In this document: one piece after another, positions 5,630 through 12,601 of the stretch
Layout: every line of letters starts with the position of its first letter
Numbering within the stretch: the stretch's first letter is position 1
Assembly (NCBI GenBank): GCA_900553005.1
Contig: USBU01000019.1
Location: forward strand, 1-12,601
From: an uncultured Eubacteriales bacterium
GTDB taxonomy: Bacteria; Bacillota; Clostridia; Christensenellales; Pumilibacteraceae
Length of the DNA: 12,601 nucleotides
Direction: 5' to 3'
Notes under the pieces: generated by a model
The model's database searches: none
Seen by the model: only the letters and a program-made list of their open reading frames with translations
What the model was told of the DNA's origin: nothing
Made by a program: the position numbers and the translations under genes

Positions 5630-6901
5630 ATGCAGAACGGGTTTATAGAAGTAAACGAAAAGGTACCGAAAGTAGCCGAATACGACGTCGTCGTTGCCGG
5701 AGGCGGCGTATCCGGTATTGCGGCGGTAGTTTCGGCCGCGCGGCACGGCTGCAAAACTCTGCTGATTGAAAAATCGGTCAATCTCGGCGGACTTGCGACA
5801 AACGGACTGGTCAACTTTTTCGTGCCGCTCTGCAACGGCCGCGGAAAACAGATCATAACGGGACTGGCCGAAGAGCTTTTGCGTTTGTCAATTAAAAACG
5901 GTTTCGATACGCTTCCTACGGAGTGGAAAAACGGTCCGCCCAAAGAAAAAACCGACGTGCGCTACGTCACAAGGTTTTCGGCGCCGATCTTCTCTCTGTC
6001 GCTTGCCGAACTGCTTGTAAAGGAAAACGTCGATATACTGTACGATACGGTGGTTTCTCAGCCGGTAATAACAAAGCCGGGAAAAATCGACGGACTTATC
6101 ACCGAATCCAAGTCCGGACGCGAATTTTACGCGGCCAAGGTCGTCGTAGACGTCACCGGCGACGCGGACATACTTTACCGCGCCGGCATACCCACCGTCG
6201 CCGGAAAAAACTATTTTACCTATTACGCCTTTGCCCAAAGCCTTGACGGCATGAAAAAAGCCGCGGAGGCGGGCGACATTTCCAAGGCGCTCTCCTGGGC
6301 ATGCGGAGGAAACGCCTCTCTTTACGGGAAGAATCAGCGCGAGGGCGAAAGGCTTTACGAGGGCACCACAAACACTGACGTAACCGAATACATGCTTAAA
6401 AACCAGCTGCTGGCGCTGAACGACGTAAAAAAACACGACCGCACCGGCTACGACGTGGTATGTCTTCCGTCTATGGCTCAGCTGCGCACAACGCGGCGGA
6501 TAAACGGCGAATATACGCTTACCGAAGCTGACAAATACCGCCATCACGAGGACTCGATAGGCGCGATATGCGATTTCGATAACCGCGATTACCTCTACGA
6601 GGTGCCCTTCCGCACATTATACAGCAACGCCGCGCAAAACGTGATCACCGCCGGCAGATGCGCGTCGGCCGAGGGGTATGCCTGGGACGTGCTGAGGGTA
6701 ATTCCGCCGGCAATTCTTACCGGTCAGGCGGCGGGCACGGCGGCCGCTATAAGCGTCGAAACGGGTAAGCCCGTAATAAAAACCGACATTGCGCGTCTGC
6801 AAAAAACGCTGGCCGACGACGGGGTAACGATTCATTTCGACGACAGCCTTGTCCCCGAAAGGGAAAACAATGACTTAAAGGACGACAACGGACACATTTA
6901 A
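5630..6901 (+). CDS. FAD-dependent oxidoreductase (FAD_oxidored-like family)
   Basis: A 423-residue soluble flavoprotein. The N-terminal dinucleotide fold reads DVVVAGGGVSGIAAV (residues 19-33), with GGGVSG as the FAD loop and IEK at 46-48 ending the second strand. NLGGLAT (52-58) follows, as in flavoproteins related to the fumarate-reductase/thiazole-synthase type. VDVTGDADI (173-181) is the conserved middle motif. LRTTRRINGEYTL (285-297) is typical of this family. AGRCASAEGYAWDVLRV (341-357) and TGQAAGTAAAI (364-374) complete the FAD site. The family is common beside carbohydrate-degrading genes, and members are often loosely or wrongly named; the substrate is generally unknown. AAAGGAG sits 7 bases before the ATG. 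It diverges from the AraC-type regulator and ends at a strong terminator, so it is a single-gene unit. Oxidation of a sugar or aglycone is inference from the neighbours. Confidence 0.88.
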   Translation: MQNGFIEVNEKVPKVAEYDVVVAGGGVSGIAAVVSAARHGCKTLLIEKSVNLGGLATNGLVNFFVPLCNGRGKQIITGLAEELLRLSIKNGFDTLPTEWKNGPPKEKTDVRYVTRFSAPIFSLSLAELLVKENVDILYDTVVSQPVITKPGKIDGLITESKSGREFYAAKVVVDVTGDADILYRAGIPTVAGKNYFTYYAFAQSLDGMKKAAEAGDISKALSWACGGNASLYGKNQREGERLYEGTTNTDVTEYMLKNQLLALNDVKKHDRTGYDVVCLPSMAQLRTTRRINGEYTLTEADKYRHHEDSIGAICDFDNRDYLYEVPFRTLYSNAAQNVITAGRCASAEGYAWDVLRVIPPAILTGQAAGTAAAISVETGKPVIKTDIARLQKTLADDGVTIHFDDSLVPERENNDLKDDNGHI

Positions 6902-6966
6902 GCCGAATATAATTTCGATTGATACCGGCGCGGAAGCCATTACGTATTTTAGCCCTGCTTAAACGA

Positions 6967-6994
6967 AAACGGCGGAGAAAAATCTCCGCCGTTT
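6967..6994. terminator. Bidirectional terminator between the FAD enzyme and the kinase
   Basis: A perfect 12-bp stem, AAACGGCGGAGA (6967-6978) and TCTCCGCCGTTT (6983-6994), with the four-base loop AAAA. It lies between two convergent genes, 66 bases after the plus-strand stop at 6901 and 7 bases after the minus-strand stop at 7001. Short T-rich tails occur on both sides, so it probably serves both genes. Confidence 0.8.
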
Positions 6995-7000
6995 ATTATC

Positions 7001-8086
7001 CTATGCGTACTTGTGAACTATAGCAAGCATTTTATCAAAGCTGTCCTCCATTTCGGAAACCAGCTTAAACTGAGTTCGGCATCTTATAAGGTTGTGCTTA
7101 TCTTTCGACACCTTAAAATAATTATCGCCGTCCAAGTAATCGGTCAAAAATCGTATTCCGCATTCCAGCGTCATCATTACCGAGCCGAGCGGCATGCTGT
7201 CAACCTCGGCCGGACTTAAAACTCCGCCCAAAGCCCCTAAAAATCCGCGTGAATATACGTCGAAAAGCGCAAGGGAAAAATGCACCTTTTCAAGATTTTC
7301 CTCATCCTCGAGCGCGGTGCTGCATCCGAAGCGAACCGAATCTCCGAAATCATAGCAGACGCTGCCGCTCATGACCGTATCGAGGTCGATAACCGCCACG
7401 GCTTTGCCGGTTTTTTCGTCCAACAAAACGTTGTTGAGCTTGGTATCGTTGTGAGTAACGCGGCTTTTGAGCCGTCCGGAAGCCAGCATATCGACCAATC
7501 TGCCGCATACTCCGCGCCTGTCTGTCGCAAATTTGATTTCCTCCGCGCATTCGGACGCCCGACCGTATTTGTCGGCCTCGAGCGCTTTAACGAAATTGTC
7601 GTAACGCACGCGGGTATTGTGAAAATCTGGAATAACGTCGTGGATTTCTCCCGCGTCAAAACCGTTAAGCAGTCTTGCGAATCTGCCGAAGCCCACTCCG
7701 CTCTCGTAAAAATCGTTTTCGTTCCGGGCAAGATTGAGCGAAAGCGTTTTGTCTATGAAGAGATACACTCTGTAATACTTATCGCCGAAGCGGTAATATT
7801 TTTTGCCGTCTTTAGTATAAATAAGCGTCATTGCCTCGCGCTCGGGATCTCCGCCGGCAGAAACGATACTGCTCTTTGCGTGCGCAAGCACCTTCTCGAT
7901 ATTGCCCATGAGAAGATCCACGTCCTTAAAAACCGAATTGTTTATGCGCTGAAGTATGTACTTGCGCTTTGTCGTAATAATGAGATAAGTATCATTGATA
8001 TGTCCGTCGCCGTAAGGCGTGTACGATTTTACGTCGCCCTCGATCGCAAACCTTTCTGCTATCTCGTTCAGCTGTGCCGTCGTCAT
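7001..8086 (-). CDS. Phosphotransferase, N-acetylhexosamine 1-kinase (NahK)-like
   Basis: A 361-residue protein of the APH/choline-kinase fold. It probably phosphorylates a sugar at the anomeric carbon with ATP in the cytoplasm. The N-terminal motif YGDGHINDTY (25-34) is the nucleotide loop, and YILQRINNSVFKD (43-55) carries the strand with the ATP-contacting lysine/arginine region. The catalytic loop THNDTKLNNVL spans 211-221 with Asp214 as base. AVIDLDT (231-237) holds the metal-binding Asp234. This motif set matches the kinase family of bifidobacterial NahK, which acts on GlcNAc and GalNAc. Nearby genes do not supply the usual lacto-N-biose phosphorylase or UDP-sugar partners, so the exact sugar is open. 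AAGGA lies 6 bases from the ATG. It stands between manA and a convergent terminator. It could also be a kinase for another sugar or amino alcohol. Confidence 0.82.
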   Translation of the reverse strand: MTTAQLNEIAERFAIEGDVKSYTPYGDGHINDTYLIITTKRKYILQRINNSVFKDVDLLMGNIEKVLAHAKSSIVSAGGDPEREAMTLIYTKDGKKYYRFGDKYYRVYLFIDKTLSLNLARNENDFYESGVGFGRFARLLNGFDAGEIHDVIPDFHNTRVRYDNFVKALEADKYGRASECAEEIKFATDRRGVCGRLVDMLASGRLKSRVTHNDTKLNNVLLDEKTGKAVAVIDLDTVMSGSVCYDFGDSVRFGCSTALEDEENLEKVHFSLALFDVYSRGFLGALGGVLSPAEVDSMPLGSVMMTLECGIRFLTDYLDGDNYFKVSKDKHNLIRCRTQFKLVSEMEDSFDKMLAIVHKYA

Positions 8087-8129
8087 TAATTATCCTTTTT
8101 TCCTCTCTTAAAAGCGGAGTTTATACTGT

Positions 8130-8135
8130 ATTATA
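8130..8135 (-). promoter_or_regulatory. Possible -10 box of the kinase gene
   Basis: The minus strand has a consensus TATAAT 44 bases upstream of the kinase ATG, in a very A/T-rich stretch. No convincing -35 stands at the right distance. Other weak boxes occur nearby, for example TAAATT with TTGCGC 17 bases upstream. The kinase may also be reached by read-through from manA, since no terminator is visible in the 139-base gap. Confidence 0.3.
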
Positions 8136-8225
8136 TTTATAATTTACCAAAGCGGTGATTAACGCGCAAGTATTTTGCACCGATATATTTTCCGCTGTAA
8201 ACAAAGTGTCCTATTGTGCAAAAAA

Positions 8226-9152
8226 TTATATATTAACGCCTGCGATGAGAAATTCGGCGCCGCCCTCCGTGACAACGGCTTTTCCGGCCGGCGCGAAAAA
8301 CGCGTCGCCCTTTTTCATCGGCAGACCGTTGATCCGTCCGGAGCCGGATACGCAGATAAACGCCATAAAGCTGTTTTCCGCCCGAAAGCTGCCTGCGCCA
8401 AAAGCGCGGTAAACGGAAAAATATCTGCACTCGGCAAGCTTTTCAGCTCTGTCCGCAAATAAACCGTCGGAAAAAATATTTCCGCGCGGAGAATATTTTT
8501 CAAGCGTCATAACCTCAAGCGCGCTATTTAAATGCAGCTCTCTCGGTTTTCCGTCCGCGCCCCTCCTGCCGTAATCATACACGCGGAAAGTCACGTCAGA
8601 GCTTTGCTGTATCTCGGCCACGGTAACGCCCGCGCCGATAGCGTGCACGGTTCCTGCCTCGACAAAAAAGCAGTCGCCTTTTTTTACCGGAATAAAATTA
8701 AGCAAAGCTTCTATGGATCCGTTTTTCGCGGCTGAAGCCGCTTCCTCTGCCGTAACGGTACGATTGAATCCCATATACAGTCCGGCATTTTCCGCAGCGT
8801 CCGTAACGTACCACATTTCCGTCTTTCCGAAGCCCAGTCCGTGCGAAGCGGCGTATTCGTCGCCGGGGTGAACCTGAACGTAAAGCGGCGCAGCCGCGTC
8901 GATAAATTTAATAAGCACGGGAAAATTCCCGAAAGCGGCGGCCGAGCTTCCCCAATCGGATTTGCCGGCAACCGTATAAAGCGGCTTGCCGTCGTCCGGA
9001 CCGCCGTCGATAACGGACGGAGCGCTTTCCAAAAATGACAGCTCCCACGTTTCGCCTATACGGCCGCGACAGCCCTTTTTGCCCCAGCCGCCGATCCTTT
9101 CTCCTCCCCAAACGGGAGTCTTGACGGCCGGACACAGTTTGACAATATCCAT
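8226..9152 (-). CDS. manA: Mannose-6-phosphate isomerase, class I
   Basis: A zinc enzyme interconverting mannose 6-phosphate and fructose 6-phosphate, linking mannose use and GDP-mannose supply to glycolysis. The 308-residue length fits the short Bacillota form of about 315 residues; enterobacterial ManA is near 390. The zinc ligands are readable: Gln93 and His95 in VQVHPGDEYA, Glu112 in KTEMWYV, and His170 in EAGTVHAIG. Arg190 in TFRVYDYGR is the likely catalytic arginine. The N-terminal VWGGERI (14-20) and GETWELS (33-39) motifs are also typical. The C-terminal part (about 235-308) forms the second cupin domain. GAGGG lies 5 bases before the ATG and supports the start. It is divergent from the ABC exporter, with back-to-back promoters, and lies upstream of a sugar kinase on the same strand. 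Confidence 0.95.
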   Translation of the reverse strand: MDIVKLCPAVKTPVWGGERIGGWGKKGCRGRIGETWELSFLESAPSVIDGGPDDGKPLYTVAGKSDWGSSAAAFGNFPVLIKFIDAAAPLYVQVHPGDEYAASHGLGFGKTEMWYVTDAAENAGLYMGFNRTVTAEEAASAAKNGSIEALLNFIPVKKGDCFFVEAGTVHAIGAGVTVAEIQQSSDVTFRVYDYGRRGADGKPRELHLNSALEVMTLEKYSPRGNIFSDGLFADRAEKLAECRYFSVYRAFGAGSFRAENSFMAFICVSGSGRINGLPMKKGDAFFAPAGKAVVTEGGAEFLIAGVNI

Positions 9153-9184
9153 TTAAACCCTCGAATAAAATTCTTACGACGACT

Positions 9185-9213
9185 ATTTTAGCAGACTTAA
9201 AGCGATTGGTCAA
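9185..9213 (-). promoter_or_regulatory. Promoter of manA
   Basis: On the minus strand TTGACC (9213-9208), a 17-base spacer and TAAAAT (9190-9185) with a preceding TGC (extended -10). The start would be near 9178, giving a leader of about 25 bases. This is one of the strongest promoters in the window. Confidence 0.72.
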
Positions 9214-9245
9214 TCACAAATTGCTTCAAAACGGCATAAAATAAG

Positions 9246-9274
9246 TTTACTCAAGGGCTTTTTTGTGGTATCAT
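9246..9274 (+). promoter_or_regulatory. Promoter of the ABC exporter operon
   Basis: TTTACT (9246-9251), a 17-base spacer and TATCAT (9269-9274) with TGG before it (extended -10). The start would be near 9281, about 22 bases before the ATG at 9304. It stands back to back with the manA promoter, the -35 boxes being 32 bases apart. Confidence 0.58.
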
Positions 9275-9303
9275 AACCGTAGATAGCGTTACGGAATAAA
9301 ATT

Positions 9304-11043
9304 ATGCTGAAACTTGTAAGATTCTTAAAAGGATATTGGTTTAAAACGATTTCCGGTCCGTTTTTCAAGCTGACGGAAGCGGTATTTGAGCTTATTACCC
9401 CGCTGGTTGTAGCCTGGGTGATAGATTCTGCGATCCCCGCAGGACAAGCGGGCGATTTTTCCGACCTTATTACCGGCGGCATAATAATACTCGCGTTAGG
9501 CGTATTCGGTCTGATTTTCGCGCTGACGGCTCAATTTTTCGCCAGCCGCGCGTCGCTTGGCTTCGGTACGAATCTGAGGCGGGAACTTTACGCGCACATT
9601 AACACCTTTTCATACGCGGAGCTGGACAGATTTTCCACTCCGTCGCTTATTACCAGGCTGACCGCCGATATCAACCAGACGCAGCAGGCGGTCGCCATGT
9701 TTATCCGGCTTGTCACTCGCGCGCCGTTTATCGCCGTGGGCGCAATCGTCATGGCGATGCTTATCGACGTAAAGCTGTCGCTGATATTTATCGCGGCGGC
9801 GGTTCTTGTGGGCGCCGCGTTGCTGATTATACTGACTTCGACCATGCCGAAATATAAAAACGTTCAGGAAAAGCTGGACGACGTCACTCAGCTCACGCGT
9901 GAAAATCTTTCCGGCGCAAGAGTCGTGCGCGCCTTCGGGGCCGAAAACAGAGAAAAAAACGCCTTTTATAAAGCGGCGGAGAAATTAAGCTCCTCCTCTA
10001 TAAAAGCGGGCGCGCTGTCGGCGCTGCTGAATCCGCTTACCTACGCGGTGCTCAATCTGGCAATCATAGCCATATTATATTTCGGAGGAAAACAGGTATA
10101 TTACGGCAATCTGACGCAGGGACAAATAATAGCGCTTGTAAATTATATGATGCAGATACTCAACGCTTTAGTCGTTTTTGCCAACCTGTTGATCGTATTT
10201 ACAAAAGCTTCGGCCTCAGCCGCGCGAATAAACGAGGTTTTCGACGTAAAAACCTCGATGGCCGAGGGTGCTGGATCAGAGCCGGACGAAAACGCTCCGG
10301 CCATAGAGCTTAAAAACGTAAGCTTTACTTACTGCTCGAGTCCTTCTCCGGCGCTGACAAATATAAGTCTTACCGTGCCCGCGGGGGCAAGCGTCGGCGT
10401 GCTAGGCGGCACGGGCAGCGGAAAGACTACGCTTGTAAGTCTTATAACGAGATTGTACGACGCAACCGAAGGCAGCGTAAACATCTTCGGACGCAACGTA
10501 AAGGAATACAGCGGCGCACAGCTGAGAAAGTTTTTCGGAATAGCGCCGCAGAAAGCCGTGCTTTTCGCCGGCTCGGTCCGGGAAAATATAAAATGGGGCA
10601 AGGAGGACGCAACCGACGACGAAATATCGCGGGCGCTGGAAATATCCCAGTCGGCGGAATTCGTAAATTCCTTCAAGGACGGCCTTGACACCGTTATTTC
10701 CCAAGGCGGCAAAAATCTTTCCGGCGGACAGCGGCAAAGGCTGACTATAGCGCGGGCTCTTGTCGCAAGGCCTAAAATATTGATACTTGACGACAGCTCC
10801 AGCGCGCTGGACTTTGCAACCGACGCGCGGTTAAGAAAAGCGCTGGAAAAAATGCGCCGAAGCGACGCGCTGACTACCGTCACCGTCTCTCAGCGCGCGG
10901 CGGGAGTCAGACACTGCGATATTATCGTCGTAATGGACGACGGCGCAATATCCGCGACGGGCACTCACGAACAGCTTATAAGCTCCTCCGAGCTATACCG
11001 TGAAATCTGTCTGTCGCAGAATAAGGAGGACGAACTGAAATGA
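9304..11043 (+). CDS. ABC exporter half-transporter, degenerate-site subunit (TM287-like)
   Basis: A 579-residue membrane protein fusing six transmembrane helices (about residues 17-42, 56-80, 128-152, 156-178, 242-262, 275-300) to a nucleotide-binding domain from about 333. Walker A GGTGSGKTT is at 368-376, the Q-loop glutamine at 416, and the signature LSGGQ at 473-477. Walker B ILILDD ends at 497 with Asp where catalytic Glu normally stands. The H-loop histidine is replaced by Gln530 in VSQRAAG. Both replacements are known from the degenerate partner of heterodimeric exporters such as TM287/TM288. It should pair with the next gene product to expel an unknown drug, lipid or peptide. The Shine-Dalgarno is weak (ACGGA, 8 bases from the ATG). 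The stop overlaps the next start (ATGA), showing translational coupling. Confidence 0.93.
   Translation: MLKLVRFLKGYWFKTISGPFFKLTEAVFELITPLVVAWVIDSAIPAGQAGDFSDLITGGIIILALGVFGLIFALTAQFFASRASLGFGTNLRRELYAHINTFSYAELDRFSTPSLITRLTADINQTQQAVAMFIRLVTRAPFIAVGAIVMAMLIDVKLSLIFIAAAVLVGAALLIILTSTMPKYKNVQEKLDDVTQLTRENLSGARVVRAFGAENREKNAFYKAAEKLSSSSIKAGALSALLNPLTYAVLNLAIIAILYFGGKQVYYGNLTQGQIIALVNYMMQILNALVVFANLLIVFTKASASAARINEVFDVKTSMAEGAGSEPDENAPAIELKNVSFTYCSSPSPALTNISLTVPAGASVGVLGGTGSGKTTLVSLITRLYDATEGSVNIFGRNVKEYSGAQLRKFFGIAPQKAVLFAGSVRENIKWGKEDATDDEISRALEISQSAEFVNSFKDGLDTVISQGGKNLSGGQRQRLTIARALVARPKILILDDSSSALDFATDARLRKALEKMRRSDALTTVTVSQRAAGVRHCDIIVVMDDGAISATGTHEQLISSSELYREICLSQNKEDELK
11023..11029 (+). 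promoter_or_regulatory. Ribosome binding site of the second exporter gene
   Basis: AAGGAGG inside the last codons of the first exporter gene, 10 bases before the ATG at 11040. It is much stronger than the site of the first gene, so the second subunit may rely on it together with coupling through the ATGA overlap. Confidence 0.75.
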
Positions 11044-12558
11044 AAAGCTCCTCTGCGCAAAAAACAAAAACGGGCGTAAAACCGATAAGAAAGCTGCTGA
11101 CCTACGCGCGGCCGTATCTGCCGGCAATCGTCGCCGCGCTGTTTTTTTCCGCCGTGCAAATTGCAGCTACCCTTCTTGCGCCCGTAATCGTAGGAAAAAC
11201 TATCGACTATATAATAGGCGTAAACAACGTAGATTTCGGAGTAATCGCCGTAAACGCGCTGTACCTTGCCATGCTTATAGCGGCAGCGGTCATATTTCAG
11301 TATTTAAGCTCGCTGTGCATCAACTTCGCCTCCTTCAGAACCATAAGAGACCTGAGACGCTACGCTTTTAAAAAGCTTAACGACGTGCCGCTGTCCTATA
11401 TAGACGGCAATTCTCACGGCGATCTGATGGCACGGGTGGGAAGCGACATAGACCAGATTTCCGACGGACTGATCCAGGGCTTTTCACAACTGTTCAGCGG
11501 TATAATTACGATAATCGGCACGTTGGCATTCATGCTTTCGCTCAACTGGCTGATCGCTCTGGCGGTAGTCGTAATCACTCCGCTGTCGCTGTTTGTCGCA
11601 TATTTCATTGCAAAGGGCTGTCATAATATGTTTGCCATGCAGGCTAAAAAACGGGGCGAGCTTTCCGGCCTTATTACCGAAATGCTGTCGAATCAGCGCG
11701 TAGTCAAACTGTTCGGATACGAACAGCGCGCGGAAAAACGTTTTGCCGAGATAAACGCGGAGCTTAAAATCTGGGGACAGAACGCCGCATTTTACTCCGC
11801 GATGGTCAACCCCTGCACGCGTTTTGTCAACAATGTAGTTTACGTTGCCGTATGTATATTGGGGGCGTTTTTAGTCATAAAAGGCGACGGAATTTTGGGT
11901 ATGAGCGCTTTTACCGTCGGCGGGCTGTCCTGTTTTCTGACCTATGCCAATCAGTACACAAAACCGTTTAATGAGATAACCGGCGTTGTAACCGAGCTGC
12001 AAACCGCAACGGCGGCAGCGTCGAGAGTATTCGAACTTTTATCCGCGCCCGATCAGCCCTCCGACGAAGGTCTGCCCGAACTGACAAACGTCAAAGGCAA
12101 CATTGAAATCGACGACGTATATTTTTCCTACGTCAAGGAAAATCCTCTCATTCAGGGTTTTTCGCTTAAAGTGACAAGCGGACAGCGCATCGCAATCGTA
12201 GGCCCTACCGGCTGCGGAAAAACTACGCTTATAAATCTGCTGATGCGCTTTTACGACGCAGACAGCGGCGAAATACGCGTTGAGGGAAAATCGACCGACG
12301 ACGTTACGCGCAGATCGTTACGACTCAATTACGGTATGGTCTTACAGGATACTTGGCTTAAAAAGGGTACGGTCAAGGACAACATCGCATACGGAAAACC
12401 GGACGCCTCCGACGAAGAAATCGTCGAAGCTGCCAAAGCCGCGCATATCCATAACTTTATAATGCGGCTGGAAAACGGCTACGATACGATGCTCGGCGAC
12501 GACGGAGGCAATATTTCCCAGGGGCAAAAGCAGCTTTTTTGCATAGCCCGCGTGATGC
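11040..12558 (+). CDS. ABC exporter half-transporter, second subunit (TM288-like), cut by contig end
   Basis: The partner of the preceding subunit; 506 residues are visible and the frame is open to the genomic end. Six transmembrane helices fill about residues 25-320. LFGYEQRAEKRF, around 227-238, is the usual coupling-helix region of such exporters. The nucleotide-binding domain starts near 357, with Walker A GPTGCGKTT at 388-396 and the Q-loop VLQDTW further on. The ABC signature is ISQGQ (492-496), not LSGGQ, a variant typical of TM288-type partners. The sequence stops at CIARVM (501-506), just before Walker B, so the catalytic Glu and H-loop cannot be checked; about 80-90 residues are missing. 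Codons after 12558 (PVSYTHLRAHETEL) are adapter translation, not protein. The start ATG overlaps the previous stop by four bases. Confidence 0.93.
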
Positions 12559-12601
12559 CTGTCTCTTATACACATCTCCGAGCCCACGAGACGGAGCTAC
12601 A
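12559..12601. other. Nextera sequencing adapter read-through and index (not genomic)
   Basis: Bases 12559-12577 read CTGTCTCTTATACACATCT, the Tn5 mosaic-end read-through. Bases 12578-12592 read CCGAGCCCACGAGAC, the read-2-side adapter. The next eight bases, GGAGCTAC (12593-12600), sit exactly where the i7 index belongs and match what I recall as Nextera XT v2 index N718. The final A fits the start of the following flow-cell sequence. True genomic sequence ends at 12558, with an ambiguity of a base or so. Confidence 0.98.

Noticed and set aside
5888..6547. 219-codon minus-strand open frame opposite the FAD enzyme
   Set aside because: It is a shadow of the flavoprotein gene, whose motifs are unmistakable on the plus strand.
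7280..8089. 269-codon plus-strand open frame opposite the kinase
   Set aside because: It covers the antisense of a well-supported kinase gene; no motifs, promoter or ribosome site were seen.
12342..12587. Minus-strand open frame of 81 codons beginning MGSEMCIRDR
   Set aside because: Its first ten residues are the translation of the Nextera adapter's reverse strand, a contaminant peptide that recurs in metagenomic protein sets. The rest is antisense to the ABC subunit.
1..12601. CRISPR arrays, tRNA/rRNA genes, transposons, phage genes, toxin-antitoxin or defence genes
   Set aside because: I looked on both strands and saw no repeat arrays, tRNA-like cloverleaf ends, transposase or integrase motifs, or small paired toxin genes.

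Overview
The window looks like one end of a metagenomic or draft-genome contig from a bacterium, most likely a Bacillota/Clostridia gut-type organism. This assignment is an inference from three things. Shine-Dalgarno sites are strong. Sigma-A promoters mostly carry an extended -10 (TGn). The gene content is a short class I ManA, a GH78 rhamnosidase, an AraC-family regulator and a TM287/TM288-like exporter pair. The last 43 bases (12559-12601) are not genomic: they are Nextera adapter read-through, followed by what looks like an i7 index.

Layout. At the left edge (1-637, minus) is a HAD phosphatase of the YjjG type, cut off at its C-terminus and starting at TTG. Next come three minus-strand genes in a carbohydrate block: a Gfo/Idh/MocA oxidoreductase (843-2084), a cytoplasmic GH78 alpha-L-rhamnosidase (2253-4484) and an AraC-family regulator (4582-5445). 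Facing away from the regulator is a plus-strand FAD-dependent oxidoreductase (5630-6901). After a bidirectional terminator there are two minus-strand sugar-phosphate genes: an N-acetylhexosamine-kinase-like phosphotransferase (7001-8086) and mannose-6-phosphate isomerase manA (8226-9152). Divergent from manA is a plus-strand heterodimeric ABC exporter operon (9304 to the end). Its second gene is cut by the contig end, just after the ABC signature motif.

How the genes may work together. The AraC regulator, rhamnosidase, Gfo/Idh enzyme and FAD enzyme form a plausible rhamnoside-processing group: import of a small plant or microbial glycoside, intracellular release of L-rhamnose, and redox conversion of the sugar or aglycone. 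The substrate cannot be read from the sequence, and no transporter or rhamnose catabolic gene (rhaA, rhaB, rhaD) lies in the window. The kinase and ManA feed hexose phosphates into central metabolism. Each gene except the second exporter gene appears to have its own promoter. Several promoters carry operator-like repeats, and these are the most interesting non-coding signals.

No intergenic gap exceeds about 205 bases. I saw no tRNA, rRNA, CRISPR array, insertion sequence or phage gene, and no clear evidence of a wholly new system. The best candidates for follow-up are the rhamnoside redox locus with its overlapping face-to-face promoters, the repeats at its promoters, and the cysteine cluster in the Gfo/Idh protein.
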